This document shows positions 49,341 through 57,559 of a stretch of DNA of 64,000 bases, in pieces; the first letter of the stretch is position 1; each line of letters begins with the position of its first letter. The position numbers and the translations under genes were made by a program. Source of the stretch: Aquipuribacter sp051216895. Its GTDB lineage: Bacteria; Actinomycetota; Actinomycetes; Actinomycetales; JBBAYJ01. The notes beneath the pieces are model-generated. The model worked only from the letters and a program-made list of their open reading frames with translations. It had not been told where the DNA came from and did not search any database. The stretch is taken from the NCBI RefSeq assembly GCF_051216895.1, contig NZ_JBPKAO010000013.1, positions 1 to 64,000 of the forward strand, in the 5' to 3' direction.

Positions 49341-51050
49341 TCAGAGCGGCGTGACGAAGATCGGGTTCGTGTAGAACCACAGGTCCTCCCACGGGTCGGC
49401 GTCGCCGACCACGTCCAGCGCCGGGCCCTCGGGGTCGATGGCGGCGCCCAGGTAGCCGGGCTGGGAGCGGTTGCCGTCGGTGCCGCGGGCGCGGACGTAG
49501 AACGGCTCCGTGACGTTGCCGAGCGGCTGCACCAGCTCGATGGTGCCGCTGGTGCCGGAGGTGTCCCAGGAGCGGACCACCCGGGTGTCCGGCGCGAGGA
49601 ACGTGTCCTTGTCGGCCGGGCCGGCGACGTCGACCGAGCCCCGGATCAGGTCGACCCGGTTGAGCACGGGCAGGAACGAGGCCCAGTTGGGCAGGTCCTG
49701 CAGCGTGATGGTGATGGACAGCTCCAGCGCCGTGCCGCGCGGCACGGCGACGGTCGAGCCCAGCGGGGAGTCGCTGCGCGGGTTGCGGGGGCGACGCACG
49801 ACCATGCTGATGCCCTTGACGAGCCGGCCGTGGTCGACCCACACCCGGCCGTCGCGCAGGCCCTGCATGACCTCGAGGTAGCCGGGACGGTTCACGCCGA
49901 CGACCGTGCGGCTGTACTGGCCGGGCCAGAAGTCGCCCGCCGTCTCGCCGGGGGACCCGGAGTAGACGGGGTCCCGGTACCGCCCCTCGGCGTTGAAGCT
50001 GCTGCCGGGCCCGCGCGAGGCGGTGGCCAGGTAGTTGAAGTGGCTGTCGGAGTTGGCGCTGATCCACCAGGGCTTGCCCTCGGCCAGCATCGAGTCCCAC
50101 AGCCCGCCCACGGTCGAGGTCATCCAGTCGAAGCCGCCCCAGGTGCGGAACGACTCCGGCGGGTAGGGCACGAACCGGTTGGGGTTGGTGCCCGCGTTCG
50201 TGTAGAAACCGCGACCGGACCGCGCGCCGTTCGGCAGGCCCGCCGCCTGGTGCCCGGGGGCGCCCTCGAACCCGACGGCGACGCGGGGGTCCGCGTCGCG
50301 CCAGGCCCGCAGCTCGTGCGGGCTGTCGATGCCCTGCCGGGCCGGGTGGTTGGCCAGGAACAGCGCGGAGTCGATCCGCTTGTCGTCGACCTGCTTGCCG
50401 AGCCACTGCACGCCGGCCACGGCGAGCGCCTCGTTGGCCGGGTTGTTCGCGCCCGCGCCCCTGACCGAGCCGTCATAGTCCTGCTCGAACTGCTTGAGGA
50501 CGGCCACCTCGTTGTCGCCCGGGGCGACGAACACGGTGCCGTGCTCGGCCGCCGGGATGTTCCACTCCAGGCCCTGGAAGATCATCGTGCCGGGCAGCGC
50601 CTCGCGGGCGGCGCGGATGTCGGGGTTGACCAGGTCGACGCCGATCCGGGCGTGCGTGGCGCCGCCGTGGTCGGTGATGACGAGCCAGTCCAGGCCGTAC
50701 GCCTTGGCGTACTGGGCCTGGTCGGCGACGGTGTAGATCGCGTCGGCGCTGTACTGGGTGTGGATGTGGTGGTCACCGGCGACCCACTGGTTGACGACGC
50801 TGCGACCGCGGGGCTGGGTCGGGCCGGTCGTGGCGGCGGCGGCGGGCGCGGCGCTGCCCAGGCCGACGGCGGCAGCCGAGCCGACCACGCCGGCGGCGCG
50901 CAGCAGGTTGCGCCGCGACAGCTGGGTCGGGCTCAGCTCGGTGTCCGGGACGGAGGTGTCGATGGCGACGGCGGTGGTGTCGTCCACCGCGGTCTGCTCG
51001 TGGGTGTGGCCGTGCGGGTGCTCGTGGCTGTGGCCGTGGTCGTGGCTCAT
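49341..51050 (-). CDS. Tat-exported PHP-domain phosphoesterase with His-rich N-terminus
   Basis: A 569-aa protein. Residues 1-18 form a regular (HX)8 metal-binding-like stretch. A Tat signal follows (SRRNLLRAAG, residues 45-54, and a hydrophobic region to about 73). The PHP domain has GDHHIHTQYSAD (near 92-103), VITDHGG (124-130), ANHPA and NSDSHF, all expected metal ligands. The C-terminal 150 residues are beta-rich. PHP enzymes hydrolyse phosphate esters with a trinuclear metal site; the substrate is not evident. ATG at 51050 follows GGAAGG by six bases. The His-rich stretch before the signal is unusual. Confidence 0.88.
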   Translation of the reverse strand: MSHDHGHSHEHPHGHTHEQTAVDDTTAVAIDTSVPDTELSPTQLSRRNLLRAAGVVGSAAAVGLGSAAPAAAATTGPTQPRGRSVVNQWVAGDHHIHTQYSADAIYTVADQAQYAKAYGLDWLVITDHGGATHARIGVDLVNPDIRAAREALPGTMIFQGLEWNIPAAEHGTVFVAPGDNEVAVLKQFEQDYDGSVRGAGANNPANEALAVAGVQWLGKQVDDKRIDSALFLANHPARQGIDSPHELRAWRDADPRVAVGFEGAPGHQAAGLPNGARSGRGFYTNAGTNPNRFVPYPPESFRTWGGFDWMTSTVGGLWDSMLAEGKPWWISANSDSHFNYLATASRGPGSSFNAEGRYRDPVYSGSPGETAGDFWPGQYSRTVVGVNRPGYLEVMQGLRDGRVWVDHGRLVKGISMVVRRPRNPRSDSPLGSTVAVPRGTALELSITITLQDLPNWASFLPVLNRVDLIRGSVDVAGPADKDTFLAPDTRVVRSWDTSGTSGTIELVQPLGNVTEPFYVRARGTDGNRSQPGYLGAAIDPEGPALDVVGDADPWEDLWFYTNPIFVTPL

Positions 51051-51173
51051 GCGGGACCTTCCGGTCGGTGCTCGGAGGAGGACGGGGCGAGGCAACATGC
51101 GCCTGTCGACATCTGTGCGTCCGGGTGACGGCCGGCCGGTTAACGGGGCACGAACAATGAGAGACCTCTCACC

Positions 51174-51623
51174 ATGACTGCCACCCGGGCGACGGGCTGG
51201 GACCATGTCGGGGTGATCGCCCTGGTCCTCAACGTCCTCTGGCTCGTGTTCGCCGGGCTCGCGACGGCGCTCAGCTACGTGCTGGCCGGCGTGATCGCGT
51301 GCGTCCTGATCGTCACGATCCCGTTCGGCATCGCCTGCTTCCGCCTGGCGGGGTACGCGCTGTGGCCGTTCGGGCGCACCGTCGTCGGCCGACCCGACGC
51401 CGGGGTGATGAGCGCGCTCGGCAACGTCCTGTGGTTCGTGCTGATCGGCTGGTGGCTGGCGCTGTCGCAGGTCGTCTACGCGGTCGGGCTGATGCTCACC
51501 ATCATCGGCATCCCGTTCGGGATCGCCGTCCTCAAGCTGGCGATCCTGTCGTTCAACCCGCTCGGCAAGGAGGTCGTCAGCAGCGCCGAGGCCAGCGGGC
51601 GGTACGTGCCCCGGATCAGCTGA
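51174..51623 (+). CDS. YccF domain-containing inner-membrane protein
   Basis: A 149-aa membrane protein with two similar YccF halves: NVLWLVFAGLATALSYVLAG and VTIPFGIACFRLAGYALWPFG, then NVLWFVLIGWWLALSQV and TIIGIPFGIAVLKLAILSFNPLG. YccF function is unknown. ATG at 51174 is used although the conserved part starts about 18 residues later. Its stop overlaps the end of the convergent DUF952 gene by eight bases. Confidence 0.9.
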   Translation: MTATRATGWDHVGVIALVLNVLWLVFAGLATALSYVLAGVIACVLIVTIPFGIACFRLAGYALWPFGRTVVGRPDAGVMSALGNVLWFVLIGWWLALSQVVYAVGLMLTIIGIPFGIAVLKLAILSFNPLGKEVVSSAEASGRYVPRIS

Positions 51624-52026
51624 GCGGCAGCCGCCAGGCCCCGTCCACCCTGGCCATCGCCTCCACCCGCACCACGGCGTCGACCGGCAGCGGCCCGTAC
51701 ACGTGCGGGAACTGCTCGCCGGTGCCCTCGAGGTCCTCGTGGACCACGTGGACGTCGAGCCGCTCGGGGTCCAGGTGCAGCACGAGCAGCGTGGCGTCCG
51801 GGTCCTGCAGCAGGTCGCCGTAGAACCGGGCCGCGACGGCCTCGACCTGGTGCGGGTGGGCGCAGTGCACGAAACCCACCTCGCCCAGAGACAGCCCCCG
51901 GGTCGAGCGGTCGTAGGACCCGGTCGGGACCGCCTCCTGCCACTCCTCCGGCAGGGCGAGGTGCAGCAGCGCGGGCGTCGGTCCTGGTGCCGCTGAGGGG
52001 GTCGTGCCCGGCGTCGTCGTCGACAT
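51616..52026 (-). CDS. DUF952 domain-containing protein
   Basis: A 136-aa small cytoplasmic protein. The blocks LGEVGFVHCAHPHQVEAVAARFY, LLVLHLDPERL and FPHVYGPLPVDAVVRVE are the DUF952 signature, a family without a known function whose fold resembles ADP-ribosyltransferases. ATG at 52026 gives a Pro/Thr-rich leader of about 20 residues. It is divergent from the thioredoxin-NHL gene. Confidence 0.9.
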   Translation of the reverse strand: MSTTTPGTTPSAAPGPTPALLHLALPEEWQEAVPTGSYDRSTRGLSLGEVGFVHCAHPHQVEAVAARFYGDLLQDPDATLLVLHLDPERLDVHVVHEDLEGTGEQFPHVYGPLPVDAVVRVEAMARVDGAWRLPLS

Positions 52027-52087
52027 CTCTCCACCCTGGCACGGACCCGCGGGAAGCGACGGGCCCGGCATCGGGTTGACTCCAGCT

Positions 52088-54151
52088 GTGTCGACCCCCG
52101 CCGCCAGCCGCACGACCAGCAGCACGACCAGCAGCACGACCTCCGGCAGCACGACCGCCGGCACCACGGCCGCCGGCGTCCGCAGCCGCGCCCGGGTCCG
52201 CGCGCCCGAGCTGGCCGGCCGGGGCTGGCTCAACACCGGCGGGACGCCGCTGTCGCTGGCCGGGCTGCGCGGTCGGGTCGTGGTCCTCGACTTCTGGACC
52301 TTCTGCTGCGTCAACTGCCTGCACGTCCTGGACGAGCTGCGCCCGATCGAGGCAGAGCTCGCCGACACCGTGGTCGTGGTGGGCGTGCACTCGCCCAAGT
52401 TCGAGCACGAGGCCGACCCGGACGCGCTCGCCGCGGCCGTCGAGCGGTACGAGGTCCACCACCCCGTCCTGGACGACCCGGAGCTGCTGACCTGGCAGGC
52501 CTACGCGGCCCGCGCCTGGCCGACGCTGGCCGTCGTCGACCCCGAGGGCTACGTCGTCGCGCAGCTGTCGGGCGAGGGCCACGGGCCGGGCCTGCGGAGC
52601 CTGCTCGACGAGCTGGTCGCCGAGCACGAGGCCAAGGGCACCCTGCGTCGCGGCGACGCGCCCTACGTCTCGGTCGTGCCGGAGGGCACCACGCTGCGCT
52701 TCCCCGGCAAGGTGCTGCCGCTGCACCGTGACGGGCGCACGACGCTGCTGGTCAGCGACTCGTCCCGGCACCGGCTGGTGGAGCTGGACGCGGACGGTGT
52801 CACCGTGCTGCGCACGGTCGGCAGCGGCGGGCGTGGCCTGCTCGACGGCCCGCCGGGGGACTCCCGCCTGGCGGAGCCGCAGGGCCTCGCGCTGCTCCCG
52901 GCCGACGTCGCGGCCCGGGTCGGCTACGACGTCGTGGTGGCCGACACGGCCAACCACGTCCTGCGGGGGCTGCGACTGGCCGACGGGCACCTGGTCACCG
53001 TGGCCGGCACCGGCGAGCAGCTGCGTGAGCGGGCCGGCGGCGGGCCGGCGCTGGGCCAGCCGTTGAGCACGCCGTGGGACGTGGCGTGGTTCGACGGCCA
53101 GGTCGTCGTCGCGATGGCGGGCCTGCACCAGCTGTGGGCGTTCGACCCGTCCCCGCGGCCGGCCGACGGCGTGGTGCGGCTGCTGGCGGGGACGTCGGCC
53201 GAGGGGATCCGCGACGGCAGGGCGGAGCAGGCCTGGTTCGCGCAGACGTCGGGCCTGGCCACGTCCGCCGACGGCCGACGGCTGTGGCTCGCGGACTCCG
53301 AGACCAGCGCGCTGCGCTGGCTGGAGCGGGCCGACGGGGCCGAGAGCGCCGGCGCCCCGACCGCGGCCCCGGACCGCGGGACACCGCTGGTCACCGACAC
53401 CCGCCTGGCCAACGCGGCGGCGGCGGCGCTGCCCGGGTACGTGGTGGGCACGGCCGTCGGCAGCGGGTTGTTCGACTTCGGTCACGTGGACGGTCCGGCG
53501 TCCGGGGCGCGGCTGCAGCACCCGCTCGGGGTCGGCGTCCTGCCGGACGGGTCGGTGGCGGTCGCCGACACCTACAACGGTGCCGTCCGCCGCTACGACC
53601 CCGACGCCCACGAGGTCACGACCATCGCGCGCGACCTGGCCGAGCCCTCGGACGTGCGCGCCGACCCGGACGACCCGTCGCTGCTGCTGGTGGTGGCGTC
53701 CGCGGCGCACGAGGTCGTCCGCGTCCGGTTGCCGCGCGAGGCCTCCCGGGTCGACACCGGCGAGCAGCGCACCCAGCGCCCGCCGACCCTGCTCGCCCCC
53801 GGTGAGGTCGAGCTGACAGTCGCCTTCACCCCGCCGAAGGGGCAGAAGCTCGACGACCGCTGGGGCGACCCCACCCGGCTCACGGTCCAGGCCACCCCAC
53901 CCACGCTCCTGGTCTCGGGGGAGGGGACGGCCACCGGTCTGACCCGCACCCTGCGCCTGGCCGGGGAGCCGGGGTCGGTGGGGGTGCTGCACGTCAGCGT
54001 GCAGGCCGCCTCCTGCGACGGGGACCCCGAGACCGGTGAGGTCCCCGAGCACGCCGCCTGCCACCTGTTCCAGCAGGACTGGGGGATCCCCGTCGTGCTG
54101 GAGCAGGACGGGGCCGACCGGTGCGACCTGGACCTGCGCGGGGTGGTCTGA
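52088..54151 (+). CDS. Thioredoxin-like/NHL-repeat protein (NHLRC2 type)
   Basis: A 687-aa protein. A low-complexity Ser/Thr N-terminus (about 30 residues) is encoded by short ACGACCAGC repeats. A thioredoxin-like domain (about 40-185) has FWTFCCVNCLHVLDEL with the redox pair Cys74/Cys77 and an extra Cys73. An NHL beta-propeller follows (about 200-545; VVADTANHVLRGL, AVADTYNGAVRRYD) and then a beta-sandwich-like C-terminus with CDGDPETGEVPEHAACHLFQ. This order equals NHLRC2. The function in bacteria is unknown. GTG at 52088 is the first start after the divergent gap. Confidence 0.88.
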   Translation: MSTPAASRTTSSTTSSTTSGSTTAGTTAAGVRSRARVRAPELAGRGWLNTGGTPLSLAGLRGRVVVLDFWTFCCVNCLHVLDELRPIEAELADTVVVVGVHSPKFEHEADPDALAAAVERYEVHHPVLDDPELLTWQAYAARAWPTLAVVDPEGYVVAQLSGEGHGPGLRSLLDELVAEHEAKGTLRRGDAPYVSVVPEGTTLRFPGKVLPLHRDGRTTLLVSDSSRHRLVELDADGVTVLRTVGSGGRGLLDGPPGDSRLAEPQGLALLPADVAARVGYDVVVADTANHVLRGLRLADGHLVTVAGTGEQLRERAGGGPALGQPLSTPWDVAWFDGQVVVAMAGLHQLWAFDPSPRPADGVVRLLAGTSAEGIRDGRAEQAWFAQTSGLATSADGRRLWLADSETSALRWLERADGAESAGAPTAAPDRGTPLVTDTRLANAAAAALPGYVVGTAVGSGLFDFGHVDGPASGARLQHPLGVGVLPDGSVAVADTYNGAVRRYDPDAHEVTTIARDLAEPSDVRADPDDPSLLLVVASAAHEVVRVRLPREASRVDTGEQRTQRPPTLLAPGEVELTVAFTPPKGQKLDDRWGDPTRLTVQATPPTLLVSGEGTATGLTRTLRLAGEPGSVGVLHVSVQAASCDGDPETGEVPEHAACHLFQQDWGIPVVLEQDGADRCDLDLRGVV

Positions 54152-54196
54152 CCGCGCTCAGGTTTGGTGGGGCGACCTCACGGGTACCCGGCGTCC

Positions 54197-54460
54197 ATGA
54201 CTATCGGCAGCGGTATCGGGCTCATCATCCTGGGCGCCATCCTCGCCTTCGGCATCGAGGCCGACGCGATCAGTGGCATCAACCTGCAGTTCATCGGCTA
54301 CATCCTGATGGCGGGTGGCGCCGTCGGGCTGATCATCGGCATCGGCCTGATGTCCCGTCGCGCGGGTCCCCGTCGTACGAGCCGGACCGAGGTCGTCGAG
54401 CAGAACCAGACGCCCAACGGGACCGAGACCGTGCGGCGCAGCGACAACGTCATCGACTGA
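54197..54460 (+). CDS. DUF6458 family small membrane protein
   Basis: An 87-aa protein with two membrane helices (GIGLIILGAILAFGI and FIGYILMAGGAVGLIIGIGLM) around a short loop with DAISGINL, matching actinobacterial DUF6458. The C-terminus is basic then polar. ATG at 54197 is preferred to GTG at 54164. A GGTACC stretch 8 nt upstream may be the -10 of a leaderless transcript. Confidence 0.88.
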   Translation: MTIGSGIGLIILGAILAFGIEADAISGINLQFIGYILMAGGAVGLIIGIGLMSRRAGPRRTSRTEVVEQNQTPNGTETVRRSDNVID

Positions 54461-54564
54461 CCGGCCCCGACCAGGACGAGCGCTCGCGCTCGCCGCACCG
54501 CAGCACGACCGAGGCACGCCAGACCAGCACCACCGGTCGGCGTGCCTCGTGCGTGCGGAGCGGG

Positions 54565-54570
54565 CAGGGT
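54565..54570 (+). promoter_or_regulatory. -10 box of a leaderless promoter (nitroreductase gene)
   Basis: CAGGGT lies 6 nt before the GTG at 54577, with no ribosome binding site. Confidence 0.4.
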
Positions 54571-54576
54571 GGCGCC

Positions 54577-55296
54577 GTGGAGCACCAGGACGTCGTCCGC
54601 GCCCGGCGCATGGTCCGCAGCTACGACCCCTCGCGCCCGGTCGCCGACGAGGTCCTGGCGCGGCTGCTCGAGCAGGCGACCCGGGCGCCGTCCGCCGGCC
54701 ACACCCAGGGCCGCGACCTCGTGGTGCTGCGAGGTACCGCCCGCGAGCGGTTCTGGGACGTGACCACGGCTGGCACGACGACCGGGCCGGACCGCTGGCA
54801 ACGGGGGATGCGCACCGCGCCGGTCCTGGTCCTGTGCCTGTCCGACCCCGGCCGGTACGTGCAGCGCTACGCGGAGTCCGACAAGGCCGGTGACCGCGCG
54901 GCCGACGGGGCCGCTGCTCGCGGGTCGGGACCGGACGCCTGGCCGATCCCGTTCTGGGACGTCGACACCGGCATGGCGGCCCTGCTCCTGCTGCTCGGTG
55001 CCGTCGACGCCGGCCTCGGGGCCTGCTTCTTCGGGGTGCCGGACCACCGCCACGACGACGTCCGGCACGCCTTCGGCCTGCCGCGCGACCGCCGCCTCGT
55101 CGGCGTCGTCAGCCTGGGCCACCCCGCCCCGGACCGGCGCTCGCCGAGCCTGCGCCGCGGTCGTCGGCCGCTGGCCGAGACCGTCCACGAGGGCCGCTAC
55201 GGCGTCCCGTTCTCCCCCGGGCCGCAGGCACCGTCCCAGGTGCCGGCGCCCACCAGCGGCGCTCCGCGCGACCGGGAACACCCCGGCGCCCCCTGA
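54577..55296 (+). CDS. Nitroreductase family protein
   Basis: A 239-aa FMN-dependent oxidoreductase. VRARRMVRSYDPSRPV at the start and TRAPSAGHTQGRDLVVL are the FMN-binding signature; GMAALLLLLGAVDAGLGACFFG is the conserved helix in the dimer core. The C-terminal 50 residues are Pro/Arg-rich. The substrate is not evident. The start is GTG at 54577. Confidence 0.9.
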   Translation: MEHQDVVRARRMVRSYDPSRPVADEVLARLLEQATRAPSAGHTQGRDLVVLRGTARERFWDVTTAGTTTGPDRWQRGMRTAPVLVLCLSDPGRYVQRYAESDKAGDRAADGAAARGSGPDAWPIPFWDVDTGMAALLLLLGAVDAGLGACFFGVPDHRHDDVRHAFGLPRDRRLVGVVSLGHPAPDRRSPSLRRGRRPLAETVHEGRYGVPFSPGPQAPSQVPAPTSGAPRDREHPGAP

Positions 55297-55435
55297 CGGC
55301 GACCTCGCGCGGGCCCGACGTCGCTGCCCGTGCCTTGTCGGACCTGTCCGTGGCGGGGTGGTCATCGGTATCAGTCCGGCCGTCCCACGTTCCTGGGCGC
55401 GACGGTCGAACCCCTTCCCGGCCCCGGAGGCGACG

Positions 55436-57043
55436 ATGCCCGACGACCTGCTCATCCCGAAGGACGCCCCGGAGTCGGTCCGCGCCCGGGCCCTGGAGCC
55501 GCGGGTGCCCGTGTTCGACCCGACCGTGGGGATCGAGGTGGACCGGGTCCGCGACCGCGACGTACCGCCCCACCGGCTCGTGGCGATCGGGGACTCCCTG
55601 ACGCACGGCTTCCAGAGCGGGGCCGTCCACAACACCGACCTGTCGTGGCCGTCGATCGTCGCCCACGAGCTCGGCTGGACCGGCCTGCGGGTGCCGCGCT
55701 ACGAGGGGATGGGCGGGCTGCCGCTGAACATGGAGCTGCTGCTGCGCGAGCTGGAGCACCGCTACGGGTCGCGGCTGTCGCCGTGGGAGTTCCCGCTGGC
55801 CCTGTTCCGCGCCCGACAGCTGATGGACCAGGTCGAGGACTACTGGGAGCGTGGCCCGGGCGCCACCCCGCCGGACCTCACCGGGTCCATGCACGCCCTG
55901 GCCGTCTACGGGTGGGACCTGCGCGACGCCCTGTCGCGGACGGCCAAGTCCTGCCAGGCGGACATCCAGGCCCCGTCGGACGGCTGGCTCAAGCAGATCG
56001 TCGAGAACCACGCCGACCGGGCGGCGCTGCGGGTGTACCCCACCGGCAAGGCCCAGGCGGGCTCGACCCTGTTCGACGTCGCCGAGGCGCTGGGCGAGGA
56101 GCACGACACGTCGACCGAGGCCGGGATCGAGACCCTGGTGGTGTTCCTGGGCGCGAACAACGCGCTGGGGGCGGTGACCACCCTCGACGTCCGCTGGTCC
56201 GGTCCGGACTACGCGCACCCCAAGAAGAAGCGCGCCTACAACGTCTGGCGGCCCGAGCACTTCGAGGCCGAGCTGGCCGAGGTCGTCGAACGGGTCAAGC
56301 GGATCAAGGCGCGTCACGTCATCTGGTGCACCGTCCCCCACGTGACGATCGCCCCCATCGCCCGCGGCGTCGGCGGCAAGCTGCGCGCCGGCTCCCGGTA
56401 CTACCCGTACTACACCCGGCCGTGGGTCGACGCGGCCCGGTTCGACCCCGCCCACGACCCGTTCATCACCGGGGCCGAGGCCAGAGCCGTCGACGCCGCG
56501 ATCGACTGCTACAACGACGAGCTCGAGCGCGTCGTGACGGAGGCGCGCGGCGGGCAGGGAGGGGACGGCGAGACCCCACGCGACTGGTACCTGCTGGACG
56601 TCTGCGGCCTGCTCGACCGGCTGGCCTCCCGGCGCTACATCAGCGATCCCAACGCGCGGCCGGAGTGGTGGACGCCGTACCCGCTGCCCTCCTCGCTGGC
56701 GACCCTGGACCCGGTCCCCGACTCCCGGTTCCTCACCAGCGACGGCGAGGGGGGACGGGCGACGGGCGGCATCTTCTCCCTGGACGGGGTCCACCCGACG
56801 ACCGTGGGGTACGGCATCGTCGCCCAGGAGGTGATCGGCGTCATGCAGCGGGCCGGCGTCCGGTTCGCCGACCGGCGCGGTCGGGAGCGGACCGGTCCGG
56901 TCACGGTCGACATGGACCGCCTGGTGATGCGCGACACCCTGCTGCGCAACCCCCCGCAGAACCTCACCCCCGGTCTGGAGCTGATGGGCTGGGCCGACGA
57001 GACGCTGGACTGGGTGGCGCGGACCCTGCGCTTCGCCCTCTGA
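55436..57043 (+). CDS. SGNH/GDSL family hydrolase-like protein
   Basis: A 535-aa cytoplasmic protein. Block I AIGDSLTHGF holds the nucleophile Ser near residue 54, block III is GANNAL in place of GxND, and block V is DGVHPTTVGYG (Asp450, His453). It is longer than typical SGNH enzymes because of several inserts (for example YYPYYTRPWVDAARFDPAHD). There is no signal peptide. ATG at 55436 has GGAGG upstream. The 139-bp gap before it shows no other feature. Confidence 0.85.
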   Translation: MPDDLLIPKDAPESVRARALEPRVPVFDPTVGIEVDRVRDRDVPPHRLVAIGDSLTHGFQSGAVHNTDLSWPSIVAHELGWTGLRVPRYEGMGGLPLNMELLLRELEHRYGSRLSPWEFPLALFRARQLMDQVEDYWERGPGATPPDLTGSMHALAVYGWDLRDALSRTAKSCQADIQAPSDGWLKQIVENHADRAALRVYPTGKAQAGSTLFDVAEALGEEHDTSTEAGIETLVVFLGANNALGAVTTLDVRWSGPDYAHPKKKRAYNVWRPEHFEAELAEVVERVKRIKARHVIWCTVPHVTIAPIARGVGGKLRAGSRYYPYYTRPWVDAARFDPAHDPFITGAEARAVDAAIDCYNDELERVVTEARGGQGGDGETPRDWYLLDVCGLLDRLASRRYISDPNARPEWWTPYPLPSSLATLDPVPDSRFLTSDGEGGRATGGIFSLDGVHPTTVGYGIVAQEVIGVMQRAGVRFADRRGRERTGPVTVDMDRLVMRDTLLRNPPQNLTPGLELMGWADETLDWVARTLRFAL

Positions 57044-57054
57044 GGACCGGTCGA

Positions 57055-57074
57055 CGCCCGGACGGCGCCGGGCG
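57055..57074 (+). terminator. Hairpin after the SGNH gene
   Basis: CGCCCGG and its complement form a 7-bp stem with a 6-nt loop 11 bp after the stop. Confidence 0.5.
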
Positions 57075-57112
57075 GACGGTTCGTGCCGGTTCCGGCTGGG
57101 TACTCACGAGTC

Positions 57113-57556
57113 ATGTCCGACGACAAGAACGCCGCGAAGAACCTCGTCACCACCCTCAAGGACGGTCAGAAGGGCTTCGGCGAGGCCGCCGAGAAGCTGA
57201 CCGACAGCAACCGCCCCGAGTGGGCCACCACCATGAACCGGTTCGCCCAGCAGCGCACCCAGTTCGCCCAGGAGATCGTGGCCCTGGGTCACGCCTACGG
57301 CGACGACGTCGACGAGAGCAGCTCCGTGGCCGGTGCCGCCCACCGCGGCTGGCTCGCGCTCAAGGACGCCGTGACCGGCGACGAGCCCTCGGGCGTCCTC
57401 GACGCCGCGCTGCAGGGCGAGGACCACAGCGTCGCGGCCTACGAGGACGCCCTCAAGGAGGACCTCAGCGAGGGCTTCCGCACCGTCGTGCAGCGTCAGC
57501 ACGCCGAGGTCGTCGCCGCCCGCGACGAGGTCAGGGCCCTCAAGGCCGCCAGCTGA
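57113..57556 (+). CDS. PA2169-type four-helix-bundle protein (DUF2383-like)
   Basis: A 147-aa helical protein. NLVTTLKDGQKGFGEAAEKL, SVAGAAHRGWLALKDAVTG and LDAALQGEDHSVAAYEDAL fit the PA2169 family of ferritin-like four-helix bundles (Glu and His are present in the ExxH-like positions). The function is unknown, with stress roles suggested for relatives. A GGTACT box 8 nt before the ATG suggests a leaderless transcript. The FadE gene is convergent, 3 bp away. Confidence 0.85.
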   Translation: MSDDKNAAKNLVTTLKDGQKGFGEAAEKLTDSNRPEWATTMNRFAQQRTQFAQEIVALGHAYGDDVDESSSVAGAAHRGWLALKDAVTGDEPSGVLDAALQGEDHSVAAYEDALKEDLSEGFRTVVQRQHAEVVAARDEVRALKAAS

Positions 57557-57559
57557 GGC

